This document shows, piece by piece, positions 45,755 through 58,310 of a DNA stretch of 64,000 nucleotides. The stretch's first letter is position 1. Each line of letters begins with the position of its first letter. Where the stretch lies: contig NW_012236509.1 of NCBI RefSeq assembly GCF_000787575.1, positions 64,001-128,000 of the forward strand, given 5' to 3'. The DNA comes from Acytostelium subglobosum LB1. Taxonomy: Eukaryota > Evosea > Eumycetozoa > Acytosteliales > Acytosteliaceae. The translations under genes were made by a program, and so were the position numbers. A model generated the notes under the pieces. That model was not told the origin of the DNA. It saw only the letters and a list, made by a program, of their open reading frames with translations, and searched no databases.

Positions 45755-47881
45755 TTATTTCCTTCTTCTTGTGCTTTTGGAATCCGCTACTCCTTCACCA
45801 AGCTCGTACAGACGAGTTTTGGTTTGCTTATTCTCCTCCTTCAACTTGTTGATCTCCTTTCCACATTGTAATAGATGATCATTGTCTTGTTTCAATCTCT
45901 TGTTAATATCTTCCAACTGTATGACTAACCCAGCTGCCGAGTCCAACGTGAAGTAATGTATAGTTTGTCGAAAAGGTTGTACCTTTTTACCTGAGGAATA
46001 TGAATCCAACACTTCTTTGAGTATCATAATGGCATGCCATCGATCAATCTTGCGTATTGATGCACTCCAGCTGTTATCATCACTAATGTGGTACGTGTCC
46101 GCGTTTGGAAATGAATGAATGATTGACTTTAGGAAAAATGCTCGACGTCGATCGATCAAACTGGATGCAGTGGAGGGTGTATGTGCCTTAATGGTCAGAG
46201 TAGTCAAGTGACGTTCGAACAATGGTAGTGTCTCCTTTCTAACATTAGTGCTCACATTGTCCACTGTGAGTGATGGGATTGGACTACCTGTCTTGACCAA
46301 TTTAAGTTGATGGAAACGGCGGACTTGGAGATGTTTGATGTCTGGACATTTGATTGAGTACTTTTGTTTTGAACCAAGTGCCAATGTGGTCAAAGATGAA
46401 GGTAACACATTGATAGGTATTGGGCGGTTGAACGAATCTCCAAAGGTCAATGATATGAGCGATTCAGGCAGTGTTCCAATTGTTAGTTCTTGATTGAAGA
46501 GTCGTGATAAGGTCAAGGAGGTCATTGATATGGGTAGCTGTCCTGGTAGAATCGGTTGATTAAATGATTCACAGTGAAACACCAACGTCAAGAGTGATGA
46601 TGGCAGACTGCCTGGGATGATACTCTGATTGAATGATCTAAGAGAACGCCCACGAAAATAGATCATCTTCTCAAACTTCAACTCCTCCAATGAATCTGGA
46701 ATAAATCCAACTGGGATTGATAGATTAAAATAAGGAGAAAGAGATAATCTTTTGAGTGAGGATGGAAGTGAGCCAACGACCAGGGATTGAAATGACATTG
46801 CCAATATCACCAACTCGACCAATGAGTCGGGCAGTGAGCCAACCTCGAGTGCCTGTTTGAATCCTGGTCCAATCACCAACTTAGTCAGCGAGTTGGGGAG
46901 AGTACCAACTGTCAATGGATGGTTGTAATCCCTGCCAAGATCTAACGATTTTAATGATGAGGGAAGATGACCAGGTAGCAAAGGTTGAACGAATACCTGT
47001 GTGAGGACCAACCTCTGTAGACCGGTTGGCAACACACCAGGTGCAAACGATTGGTCGTAGCTTGAATTCTCAAGGTTCAATACTGTGAGTGATTGAGGAA
47101 GGGAACCAACTTTGAAAAGTTGAAGTAAGCCTCTTTCAATCACCAGTGTCTCGAGTGTATCTGGTAAAGCACCGGGAATGATCTCTTGAACATGTCCACC
47201 CTTGAAGGTCAATGTGTTGAGATTGTTTGGGAGCACTCCAATGTTGATCACGTGATGGTAACCATTGTTAAACTTGAGCGATGTAAGTGATGGTGGCAGT
47301 GATCGAGGTTGGATCGGTTGATTGAAATATCCCAACTTCAACTTGGTGAGTGATGAGGGCAGCAGACCAGGCAGCAGTTCCAATCCAATATTGGACCAAT
47401 CTCCAAGTTCTAGGGATCTGAGTGATGATGGAAAGGTGGGAATTATGATCACTTGATCTTTTTTGGAGTTCAATTTGATCTTCAACTTTATGAGTGCTTC
47501 TGGTAGGTCACCTGGTGTGAGATCATTGTCATAATTATAGATTGCCAACTTTGTAAGTGATTGAGGTAGTTTGGACAGCTCCACTTTCTTTCTGAAGTGG
47601 TAACCCAATTCCAAGCTGGTCAATGTTGGAGGGAGCTTTGGTAATGACTTTGGCGAATCATGAAATAGCACTAATCCATTGGCTAACAAAATTATTGAAG
47701 GATCTAGTAGTGGTAGTTTAACAACACTTGGTGTGACATTGAGTTTGAGTTGTCTCTTGTTATATAACTCTGTAAACAATTGTTTACAAGTCATTCCTAA
47801 ACAAACTGATTCAATATCATTATCACATAGATATTCAAATAACTTTCTAAAAACTACTAATATTCTTTGTTGTTGGTCCAT
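45755..47881 (-). CDS. F-box/FNIP-repeat protein, intact
   Basis: Single exon of 708 aa. The N-terminus VVFRKLFEYLCDNDIESVCL then GMTCKQLFTELYNKRQ is F-box-like. About 20 FNIP repeats fill residues about 80-520: LPQSLTKLAIYNYD, LPPTLTSLELGYHF, FNQPILPGQLPISMTSL, FNRPIPINVLPSSLTTL. The C-terminus is a coiled coil (IQLEDINKRLKQDNDHLLQC; INKLKEENKQTKTRLYEL). FNIP repeats form a leucine-rich solenoid, so the protein probably binds a partner for ubiquitination. Very many paralogs exist in dictyostelids. It is convergent with the kinase gene, with only 59 bases between the stops. Confidence 0.9.
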   Translation of the reverse strand: MDQQQRILVVFRKLFEYLCDNDIESVCLGMTCKQLFTELYNKRQLKLNVTPSVVKLPLLDPSIILLANGLVLFHDSPKSLPKLPPTLTSLELGYHFRKKVELSKLPQSLTKLAIYNYDNDLTPGDLPEALIKLKIKLNSKKDQVIIIPTFPSSLRSLELGDWSNIGLELLPGLLPSSLTKLKLGYFNQPIQPRSLPPSLTSLKFNNGYHHVINIGVLPNNLNTLTFKGGHVQEIIPGALPDTLETLVIERGLLQLFKVGSLPQSLTVLNLENSSYDQSFAPGVLPTGLQRLVLTQVFVQPLLPGHLPSSLKSLDLGRDYNHPLTVGTLPNSLTKLVIGPGFKQALEVGSLPDSLVELVILAMSFQSLVVGSLPSSLKRLSLSPYFNLSIPVGFIPDSLEELKFEKMIYFRGRSLRSFNQSIIPGSLPSSLLTLVFHCESFNQPILPGQLPISMTSLTLSRLFNQELTIGTLPESLISLTFGDSFNRPIPINVLPSSLTTLALGSKQKYSIKCPDIKHLQVRRFHQLKLVKTGSPIPSLTVDNVSTNVRKETLPLFERHLTTLTIKAHTPSTASSLIDRRRAFFLKSIIHSFPNADTYHISDDNSWSASIRKIDRWHAIMILKEVLDSYSSGKKVQPFRQTIHYFTLDSAAGLVIQLEDINKRLKQDNDHLLQCGKEINKLKEENKQTKTRLYELGEGVADSKSTRRRK

Positions 47882-48580
47882 TATTACTTTGTATATTCTA
47901 TTATTTGTACTTAGTATATCTATATATTGGAATGCGATAGATCTGAAAATGAAATAGAAGATCGTTCTTCTAATCTAGATTGTCGGACCATGGTTCCCCC
48001 ATTTATTCAATTCAATGAAATCCATCAAAAACAAACAATTTTGGTTGATCAAAATCGATTTTGAGTGACCTATGTAAACTTGTACCCAGGGACTTATTTG
48101 TTTGTTAGAATTGAATAAAGATATATAAGGCTGATTTAGAATTTACTTACCAACAACATAGAGTTCTTTGTATCCTCCTGGAGGGACTTTGGTTGGACGA
48201 AGAACTTTAGCGTTTTCATCTTTGTTTGGATTTGTCATAGACAAGGAGTGGAAATGAGGGAACTGATAGATTTGGTGATAGTCGGATTTTGTCTATGATA
48301 CCTTGGACATTCCTAACGCTGAAATATATCACTGCTTCCCTCTCACCAAACATAACAACAGTTGTTCATCAATAATTTCTTCCATTTAATAAATATCTTA
48401 CCTGTCACTCCTTGTTTGATTAATATAATAAAGTAAATTGAGATATAATGATCACTCTCTCTTTCTAATATTACTTATACTTCTATCAATCATCATTAGA
48501 GAATTAAATTGATTAATTTAATTTGAAACTCAATTATTTAAGTTTTAAAGTGTTGTTTGAGTGATCATTCACAAACTCAC
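47882..48580. other. intergenic region
   Basis: Apart from the possible short gene, this is AT-rich upstream sequence of the FNIP gene and 3' flank of the comC-like gene. Confidence 0.5.
47975..48238 (-). CDS. possible short two-exon gene
   Basis: ATG at 48238 begins MTNPNKDENAKVLRPTKVPP followed by GGYKELYVVG and a strong donor GTAAGT after 48151. With acceptor ACATAG the frame continues from 48069 and stops at 47975, giving 60 aa. Exon 1 looks coding; exon 2 is less convincing and overlaps a perfect palindrome CAAAATCGATTTTG at about 48053. It could instead be the first exon of a different transcript. No family recognised. Confidence 0.3.
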
Positions 48581-51500
48581 TCACTGGGCTTTCATCTCTG
48601 ACAGCCTCACTTTGATGCGGTTCAGTTCCATTCTATGCCTTTTGATGGCCTTCATTCTAAAGGCAACTCCAACTCCAACAGCAACAACAACGGCCACACA
48701 GAGGACGGCAATGCCAGCGATGGCAAGTGGTGACAGCTTGCTTGATGATGACGATGATCCAGATGGAGAACACGTGGCGCCATCAATGTTCTTGGCATCA
48801 TCGATATCCAGCAACAACAAGAAGTCAGGATCCATTATAGCTTGTTGAGTGAAGCCTGGAACATTGATGCCAATCAGTGTCTGAGAGGACTGTGTGTTGT
48901 TGACTGTTGTCTCTGTATCATTGATCAGCACGTTGGACACTACTGACACTCGACCATCGACCATTGCCTTTTGGATAAAGTGACCGTAGACACTGTAACT
49001 CTGCACCTTGACACGCATCCAGAACAGGTTATCAGCAGCGCCGTCCACATATCCATATTGTTGAGCAGAACATGAGTTGGTGTCGGTCGTGTTGATGGTG
49101 GCTCGCATCACAACTTGCATCGAGTTGAGTAGGCTTGGGAATGTATAGTTGGCCAGTGTGATTGTGTACTTGATTGTGTTCTTCTTCATTGGGAGCACAT
49201 CGCCTGCGAACCTAATGTCCTCGTCCTCTGTGAACCATCGCACGTTCACCTTGATCGTTCCAACATTGTCAACATTTCCAAATTGAGCCATATAGTTAAA
49301 TGACTGATTGGATATGATCGAAGTATTCCATCGAGTCAATGGGTATGATGCCAACTCTGCGCCAAGTTGATCCAACACCTTCAATCTCACAATCTCTATC
49401 TCACCAACAATCATCATGCCAGCACTCGTATTGAATGTGTACACTGTTGTTGGTGTGTCAACATTGATCACTGGTACATTGGGTACAGCCTCTGTTCATG
49501 ATCACGGTATTTGTGTTAGTAATATGTTTGGAATGATCCCCCAGGATGGTGATACATACGTGATGAGCAATCATCTCCATACCATGTACCGGTGCATTGA
49601 CATCCAAATGAGGTTGAGCATACTCCGTTGTTGGAGCAGACTGGCGTGCCTGGACACTTGACTGTAGGGATGACAGGGGGTGGCGGAGTGTATTGAATCT
49701 GGATTGTGTTGGAGAAGTAGGTTGAGTTGCTTTTTTGGTTCCTCAGTTGTATCGACATTGCCACGGGCACATGATCAACGGGTGCCATTGTTATCTTGAA
49801 CATGGCAATGACCACTGAGCCAAAGGTCATCGTGAAGTTGGCGATCGGGTTGGGGATGCGAGTCGTGTCCACCAATGATGCACCCTCTCCAAAGTTCTTG
49901 CCAACAAGAGTGATCACTCCATTGTTGAGAGTGTAGTCATCGATGATTGGTGTGAGGTGAGTGTAAGTGATACCCAGGATGGCAGTCTTGATCGAAGGAC
50001 TAATTGGAAACTCGTCAGTCCTATATCCAATGAAGTTCTGGCTGTTGTCCACGAGGCCGTATATTGACACAAAGGCAACTGATGGGCCGTTGACCTGGGG
50101 TCCACTAGTCATTGCTGCAAATGCGTATGGCAGTGTGCCCGTGGCATTGAATGTATAGACATCGCCTACTTGAGAGATTGATGAGGCCTGCATCCTGAAG
50201 GTCTCAAACACGTATCCGGTGATATACACGTAGGGCATGTGACGAGTACTGTATCCACTTCCAGACTCGCGCACTGAGAATGTGACCCTAACCTCTCGGT
50301 TATATGTTCCAACATCCACTGATGGCGTGAGTAATTCAAAGCTCTCCAGAGCTGGAGGTGTGATGTCATTTAAATCTGTGATTGATCAATCGAGGCGAGA
50401 AGGGTGAGTATGGGTGTCTCGAAGTTTGAAGGCAAGGGTGTGGAGGACATACTGGTTATCAACAAGATGTTGAATTGAAAAGTAAGGAGTGTTATCATAA
50501 TGTTGGCGAGTGGCGACACAACCTTTGTCAGCTGCTCATAGGAGACGTAGGAGGCACGGTTCATGGAAGTGTCAAACAGTTCAATGTCCAGGAATGTGAA
50601 GGTCTGTGTGCGGAAGTTGGAGTTCACATTGAACCAGATCTGGTAGGTGCCCTTCTTCTCGTCGCCACTTGTCCTGTTGGCTGCGGTGAACTCGAATCTG
50701 CGAGGCTCACCATCGAGGTTACTGACGACATTGATCACTCCATGTGAGAATCCATTGACACTGTCCTCAATTGTGATGTTCCAGCCAATAGTACTATTTC
50801 CACCGATCAATGACAGGTCCAATGAAGTCGCCGGATGAGCTGTACAGCTCGTGATCATGGGTGGCATCTCATCACCATCTATTGATTGATTGATTGAACG
50901 AGTGAGTTAGGGGAAATGAGTATGATGAGCCAGGCCTCCTGGATACATACATGTTGACTTGATATTGACAACTGATGTGTTGGGGAACTGAACCTGGATC
51001 AGTGCGCCATCAATGATGAGGGTGCCAAGTACTTCCTCGTTGGCGAGACTAAATAAGCTTCCGCGAGGGAGCATCACTCTGATGTAGAACTGCATTTGGC
51101 GGGTCATTGTACGAGCTGGCACGGTGAATGGGATGACAAAGAGTCCGAGGTTCACATCATATATGGCATCGGCCTGATAGTATGGATTCTCCTCCCTCGC
51201 TCCATAAATGATGGACACCTTCCAGGAGGGCATGATCTTTGGCGAGCCGATGAACAACCTATTGGTCATGGGAGCTGAGCTCACGTCCATCACATACTTT
51301 TCAAAATAGAACGTCGTCAAGTCTTCGGCTCCAAGGGCATCTAAGTGAGTGATGTTCCAGGTTGGATTGGGTTGGTTAGTGTGTGTCTTGAAATGGAATC
51401 ATTCCAATGAATGCATGGTGCTTACAGTTGGCCGTGTTGATTCCCACTGGCCTGATCATGACTGAGTCGTAGCCAACATCAAAGGTTGGTTCCAGGCCGG

Positions 51501-53368
51501 CCAAGTCCAACAATTTGATGTCAAACTTGATCTCATCACCAGGTTGGAAGTTGAGATTCAAAAGCTTCTCGTAGTAACCATATTGTGCGTTGCCTTTATA
51601 AATATCGCGAATGTCCACATTATATATATCACCAGATGAGAATATAATCATCATCTTTGACATGCCAGCCATATTATCACTAACAGTCGTTCGCAGTAAG
51701 AACCTGTAGCCACCAAGTGGCAAAATTGAGAATGATTCAATCACAGATGATGATGAGTCAGCTATATGATTGATTGATTGATTGAGTTAGTGTTTGAGTG
51801 ATCGATTGAGTGAGCGATGGACTTACATGTGTTAAGTGGTGTGGGGAGAGGGATGTGGACATCGGCGAAATAGCATTGAAGTGTTGATGTGAGCCCATTG
51901 CTGATGAAGCCAGTTACATAGAATGCCATGGACATGGTGATGTTGCCATTGGCATTCACACCAGTAACTCCAAATGGATAGGTAAGGCGATCGTCCTCGC
52001 CATCTCGGACACCCGGATAACCATAGCTACACGAACGGTAACTTGGCAAATTGAATGTTGATCCAAACATTTTACCACCGGGGAAGACCTGTACGTCTTT
52101 GGTCAGAGCAAAGTTATCGAGAGGCTTGTCTGAGTGAGGTGTATGATGGTGGTGGAATAGTTCCATGTGTGTCAGTAAGGGATACCATATCCATGTGTGA
52201 CTACTTACTTGCTGATGTTGCGGCCTGGGGGAAACTTAATGGGGAGGTAAACACCTCGAACAGGCCCATCCTGGGAAAGTCGATTGAGGCCAGTGCAAGG
52301 GTCTGAACCGTGCCATCGGGCGAGTTGGAAACTGGTTTGATACTCCTGAAGTAGACCTGGAGTTCTGCATTAAATGACGAGTTGGGATGGAGGAAGTAGG
52401 TGGCGCCAGGCTGCGAGTTGACTATCATGCCAAAGTTTGAGTTGGGTCGAGTCTTGACCAGACCAGTCTTCTCATTGAGCGTCCACAATGTGAAGTTCTT
52501 GGTAAGAGAGACAGTGTTGTTGGTCAAAGGAGGGAAGATGATGTTGGCCGTGCGATCGTGATTGGTGATGGTGAGGTTGATAGGCTGTGTGTAGTCTCCG
52601 GTGAGTGTGTCACTGGGGTAGAGCACCAGTTGATAGAGCGTGGATGAGGCGTCGGGGCCGAATGGTCGCAGAGGGAACAACGAGCAAACATATATCGTTG
52701 ATCTACACACGTACGTTCCATACATATCGCTCAACCGATCGTTTATCCTCAACACCGACTGGAAGCTATCATAGTTTGGCGGGGACATCGCTATCGTTGG
52801 TATCACCCTATTCCTAACCAAGGGTCCAGTGTGTATGCTTATTGACAATGTTGGCATGCCTAATTCCATGGTACGATCGAGGGCGAGGGTTGGGGTCGAG
52901 GGTTGAGGGTTGAGGTCGAGGGCAAGGTTGGTGGGTGTCAGACTCAGTCACGTGATGACCATCAATGCGTGTTCAATGTAGATACATACTTTTACAGAGG
53001 AAGGAAGTATTCCAGGGTATGGTAAAGTTGAATTTGTCCAAGGCAACACCATTGTATGTTGTTGGAGAAGATTGCATGGCCACTATGAATCCAAACTTTA
53101 AGTATTGGAGTCGGTTGAAGACTACACCCTCCTGAGCGCTCATTTGGTACACCTTTTCAGCATCTCTAAAGACCCTATTTATAGGCTGAGTATGATTGAT
53201 GATCAACACCAACTCTACATCGCAACTTGTGAAATTATGATATTCCACAATGATCTTTGTGTCGATCCCCTGTCCATTGGCATTGTTCGCCCATGTGACA
53301 ATGAGCAGTAGGAGTAGTGGGAGTAGTTGGAGTAGTTGTGGGAGTCGTGAGTAGTTGGAGATGATCAT
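48581..53368 (-). CDS. comC-like IPT/EGF transmembrane adhesion protein
   Basis: Eight exons: 53368-52990, 52859-52209, 52129-51827, 51761-51426, 51340-50951, 50878-50453, 50375-49560, 49491-48581; 1403 aa. Signal peptide (LLQLLPLLLLLIVTWANNAN region), then a long ectodomain of beta-sandwich-type segments with many N-glycosylation sites. An IPT/TIG-like part (GVITLVGKNFGEGAS) and one EGF domain follow (CSNNGVCSTSFGCQCTGTWY, GDDC). A membrane helix near the C-terminus (PLAIAGIAVLCVAVVVAVGV) is followed by a basic tail of about 30 residues. The layout matches the dictyostelid comC/Tgr-type surface proteins used in cell-cell communication during aggregation. All seven introns fall in phase 1, so every internal exon is symmetric. 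Confidence 0.87.
52879..52935. repeat. telomere-like G-rich repeat in intron
   Basis: Imperfect GAGGGT/GGGTTG-type units within the first intron of the comC-like gene (52989-52860). On the coding strand it is CCCTCAACCCT-like, the same sense as the array in vps16 intron 1. Confidence 0.7.
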
Positions 53369-54259
53369 ATTATGTGTTGTAATATCTATCTATGTAATGT
53401 ATGATTGAAATGATGATGCTGATGATGATGATGATGATGATGTAGGCATGTTTGATCGGGTCCTAGGAATGTGTAAATCAAATCCATGGGAGCTGTCAAT
53501 TAAATGTTAAATGTGGGGCGAACCGTCTTCCTCCTGTTGATGTCACACACGGACAAGATCTTAGTTTGAAAAGATCATGATTCGTTTTTTGATGAGAGAT
53601 TAGATCAGCAAGGTGCCCAATCTTTGGCACAACACAAGGCCTATTCTTGGACCATCGTTTCTGAATGCTTTCCAAAGCTGTCAATCTTCAAGCAAAATGA
53701 ATGATAATGTACAGTTCAGTACAATGAACTCTGATCATTCTTTAGCATTGACAACAATCTTGAGGTACATACCTGTTGGAGTGAGCCATGCACAACCCAT
53801 CTCGACAATCGGTAGGTGTCTGTGAGACCTTTTATTCATCCATCCATCACAGATAGACGAAAGGCATATATGTTAGACTCACCACTTGGCCGATGGTATT
53901 GTAATCAATGTGTAACAACAAGCTGTCAATGTCTAATGTTTATATTACCTTTGTCATCGTCATTCATCCTGTCTACAGCAACAACTACAACTACAACTAC
54001 TACTACTACTACTATAAATATAACAGAACATCAATCTTGGGTTGTATCCTTTATGATCTTGAACACAGCCTCAAGGCATTACACATAAGTGGGCTTCAAA
54101 ATGATCAAAATGTGCGTGTTTTCATCCTTTTATGGTAAAACAATTCTAGAATAAATCACAAAATATCTAGTATATAATTAATATGATCACAAGTGGAGAT
54201 GTTACTCATTTGAATATTGAATCTAATAGATAAACATAAATATATATATTAATGTATTA
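53369..54259. other. divergent spacer, partly unexplained
   Basis: Contains GATGAT repeats at about 53415-53440, TAC repeats at about 53985-54012 and TATATA near 54242. The middle 53490-53820 is mixed sequence with a weak 62-codon minus frame and no recognisable gene. Confidence 0.45.
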
Positions 54260-57200
54260 ATGGATATTAACAAAGTGACAGAGTTACTTAAAAAATACCT
54301 AACAGACCATGCCATTGAAGAAGACCTATATCATGCATGTTGTGAATACCAATGGGATGACAATGATACCAACCTGGCATCATTGATCAGTATCATTCCA
54401 CTAATGTCAAAGGTTTGTGCAACATAATCAATATCCACTCTGTTTCTTATAACTAACTAATTGATTGATTAAAGGTACTTTGCTTTAGTGGACAGACTGG
54501 TGATGATGATTCACATTATGTTGTGAAGTGTATCCAGAAGATGATGGATTGTCTATCGTTGGTAACTGGTCGTTGGCCACCTCAGCCTCATACTTCATTT
54601 CCAAGATCATATGTTGCTAGACTATCAAAGTTGAACAACATATCAGTTGGTTGGTACGACATTACAATGGCACTCATTCAACTTGTTATACATAGACCAA
54701 GAGTTGATATATCATTCATACTAGAGAGTGACTATATCAATCTATTACAACATCAATATCCTCTGACCACAGAGCAGGTCGACCAACTCCGCTCAGCATA
54801 CTTAAGATTCCTTCAATGTTATCTTGGTTGGGTATACGATGATAAGACCATTGTATCATACTATAACAATGTCGTTGATACATTTGGACATGATCAAGTT
54901 GACTCTGAACTATGTCAATGGTTCATTTCAAACAAGGACACTGCCGAACTACAAGAAGAACGACGTTCCCTAACAAAGTACCTCACTCAATGTCTAATCA
55001 CAAGTGTATCACAAGGCAAGGCAACCAATCTATTGACCAACCATCGTAATGATCTATTTGAGTAAGTACTCAATCAATCGATCCAGTGGTATCATTCCCA
55101 TACTCACTCGCTCAATCACTCAATCACTCATTCAAACAGATTCATCATGACATTCAAATATGAAGTACCAGGTGACAAGGCAATGGATAAGGTGTTGGAG
55201 ATGTTTGTTGATATGATTGGAAAAGAGGAGAATCAAATTAGAATTATATCATTGTTGACAAAGCAATTTGGCAACACATCAGATACAGAATGTACTCGAT
55301 TAGACTACATGTTTGAGTTGTTCCAACGACATATCAAAGATATTGAACAATGTGTATCATGCATTCAATCACTCAGTCCACAACATGTCAGCACTCTACT
55401 TCAACGTCTTGGGCCATCATTCCAAAAGGTAACCAAACCATCCATGTACATCATTCGATCACTCATACTCACTCACTCACTCATTCAATACATACATACT
55501 TAGCACTATGACATGTATGAAACCAAGCTCATCAACATGATTGGTACAGAGACAGTCTACCTTGTGAGGGACATTGACTTGTGTTTCGAGGGCAAGGTGA
55601 AAGGCATATTGTCCGACAGATTGAATAGAATGGACGTGTCCCCAATGACTGTGATCAGCAAGTCATTATCAATTAAGGAGTCTATCATCATGCCATTGAT
55701 CCACATCCATGATATGCATGGCATTGACGATAGCAAGTTCATCAACTCGGCATTCTCCATTCTGATGACATGGCCATCAAATGTTAATGATAATGGTACC
55801 ACCAATCAATCAAACAAGATAGATATCGACAATATCTTGGAGAGATATCATCAAGAGTTCATTCGATTCAACAGGACTGATAAGAGGCTCATTATCAATC
55901 ATGCCACTAACTTGATATTCCTATCAAGATGTTGTAGATTGGACTTGCTATCACTTGGTGATATCGAGGGCATAATGAGTGAGGTCAGATCAGTCGATCA
56001 ACTCAAGGAGGTACATAAACTCATCATCAACTCATTCATCAGCCCAATGGACTTGATGACAAAGCTGGTGGACAAGGTCATGGCCAACATATTGGACAAT
56101 AACATGCAGGTGTTTAATGGACAACCTGTACTCGTGGAGGCACTGATGGATGTTGTCAAATCAACTGGTGATGCACAGGTTGTGTTCCAACTACTCAAAT
56201 ATGTATACTGTATACGAGTTACCGATTCATATCGATTGATCAAGAGAAAGATGTTGGAGCTATTACCTCGTGACAATCACTTTACTCATCAGCATGGCCT
56301 GTTCAAACAGTTCAAAGAGGACACCTACGCCAAGTTGTTTTGGCATCGAATCAGATTGATCAATGGCAAGATCGCAAGCATGGGTGATCATGCCAACAGA
56401 TCATCATCACTCATACCAACATTGTTGATCAAACATATTATACAACATATACTTCTGGATCCATACCTTGAGAGTCACAATGTACTTTGGTTGGCAAGGG
56501 TATCCAGTCAGTTCCACAACGCAGTGTCATCAATCTTATCAAACACAGCATTACCTCACCTCATGATACAATCAAGAATTCAGCATATTGGATCAAAGTA
56601 CTGCCTGTTCAAACTACCTCCACTACATATCAATGCATTGTATATCAACCTAATACCAACTGAACACTGGTCAACATGTATCGAACGTTTGGAATCACTA
56701 TCATTGCCATACACAGAGGATATAAACAATAATGGCAACATCAAAAATGCATTACTACTTCATGTCAATGCTCCCAATCTAAAAAGGATTGAGTTGATTC
56801 AAGTGTCTGGCCTGGGCATCCTCAAGCAAGGTCCCAATTCATTTCCCTTGTTCAGCACCACCCATGATCAATACAACGATGATGATGATCTGGAGACTGC
56901 TGCTCCTGGACAAGAACATTGGTTCGATGAGAAGTACAAACATCTTCTCCAAGCCAAGTATTGTCCATTGCCAGTGATGGTAGAGGATACGTACCAATTC
57001 CAACGTAATAAGAAACCAATATGTTTACAGCATTTACTCAATCATTATACATCACCAAAGTTGGATATAATCATTATCAAGTCAAGAACATTGATCAATC
57101 CAATCACACTCAATCAATCACAAGGCCAAGGTGAAGGAGAACCCACACAGCAGGCCAGTAACATCATACATCAATTCAGAAGTTATAATGACCCACACTT

Positions 57201-57792
57201 CTATTCCAATGTTATTGAGAAGGGACAGCTTGAACATATCACAACATTGGATCTCAACCTAAGTCATCAGATCACATGTTTGGAAGCATTCTACAATATA
57301 CATTCATTGAGATTGGAGTACTTGGCACATCCAGTTCAGACACATCCATGTCCCAAGCTATTGAGTGCAGTGAAGTTTCCAACCACAGAGAGTCTAGACC
57401 GGCTTCAAAAGTTATATGATGTGGCCAAACACTTGACAACATTGGAGATTGAAGTGATTGATTTGGAAACATTGGCAAATCATTTATTACCAAGAAATAC
57501 CGTCAAAGGAGCGAGTATTCAAACATTGAGAATACGATTGATCAACAGCTCACATTTGATCACAAACACTGTCGATGGAACATTACATCAAGAGTTGGTA
57601 TCCTTGTTCCGATCATTTGAGCAATCAAAGTGTTTCAAAAATCTCAACAAGGTAATCATTCAAGCCAGGTTACTTGGAGAATGGATCAACGTACCAATTC
57701 TTTCATCATCAGGATTCGCCAAAGTATTGGAAACATCAAAGAGTAGATTCCAAAGTCAAGATCAATCTTGGTGTACCGAGTTCAATTTATAA
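54260..57792 (+). CDS. large protein of unknown function with possible F-box
   Basis: Four exons: 54260-54412, 54475-55061, 55140-55428, 55504-57792; 1105 aa. The N-terminal 500 residues are helical and soluble (VTELLKKYLTDHAIEEDLYH; RSAYLRFLQCYLGWVYDDKT) without known domain. At about residue 640-680 HIIQHILLDPYLESHNVLWL then ARVSSQFHNAVSSIL looks F-box-like, and the remainder contains leucine-rich text (LRLEYLAHPV; LTTLEIEVIDLETLA) of the kind found in dictyostelid F-box/LRR proteins. A ubiquitin-ligase adaptor role is possible. The AT-rich style and intron form match the host. No close family was recognised. Confidence 0.75.
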
Positions 57793-57837
57793 TTTATAAC
57801 ATATTATTATAAGAATATTAAAAAATTATTTCATTCT

Positions 57838-58056
57838 TTATAAGAGTCTTATTCTACCAAACCTAAATTTAATTAATATCAGTCTTACTTTCCGATCCAA
57901 TTTCGGAATGATATGTTTGTATAGTTCATCCATCAGAATTTTTAGTTGTTGACTATCCTCGGTAACATTATCCTCTCTATTACCTGTACCAACACTATTA
58001 TTATTATTTGATCTCTTCATATCTCCAGACCCATCCTCAGAACTAAAAAAGTACAT
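57838..58056 (-). CDS. possible small or partial gene
   Basis: Frame from ATG 58056 (MYFFSSEDGSGDMKRSNNNN...) to a stop at 57838, with a helical end (QLKILMDELYKHIIPKLDRK). The AG before SSEDG is preceded by a T-run and CTAAC-free AT-rich sequence, so the true 5' exon may lie upstream, but no in-frame partner was found. It ends 46 bases from the convergent gene. Confidence 0.35.
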   Translation of the reverse strand: MYFFSSEDGSGDMKRSNNNNSVGTGNREDNVTEDSQQLKILMDELYKHIIPKLDRKVRLILIKFRFGRIRLL

Positions 58057-58310
58057 TAATATGTTAAAATTATTAATTATTATTATTAGCAAACTATTTC
58101 CAACTTACTCTGCATTCACATAATATTATTTATTATTAAACAAATAATAAAAGAAAAAAATTGCTATATATAATAAATTATTTATCTTCATTCTAATATT
58201 AGTATTAATTAATTTATTATGATATTTAAGTTGGTTTATATATATTAATATTGTTATTATTACAGATATGTGTGGGATAAATCAATCGTTTATAATTTAC
58301 ATCATTGTGG

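Noticed and set aside
53496-53684. 62-codon minus-strand frame in the spacer
   Set aside because: No family, no promoter or intron signals and no conservation evidence.
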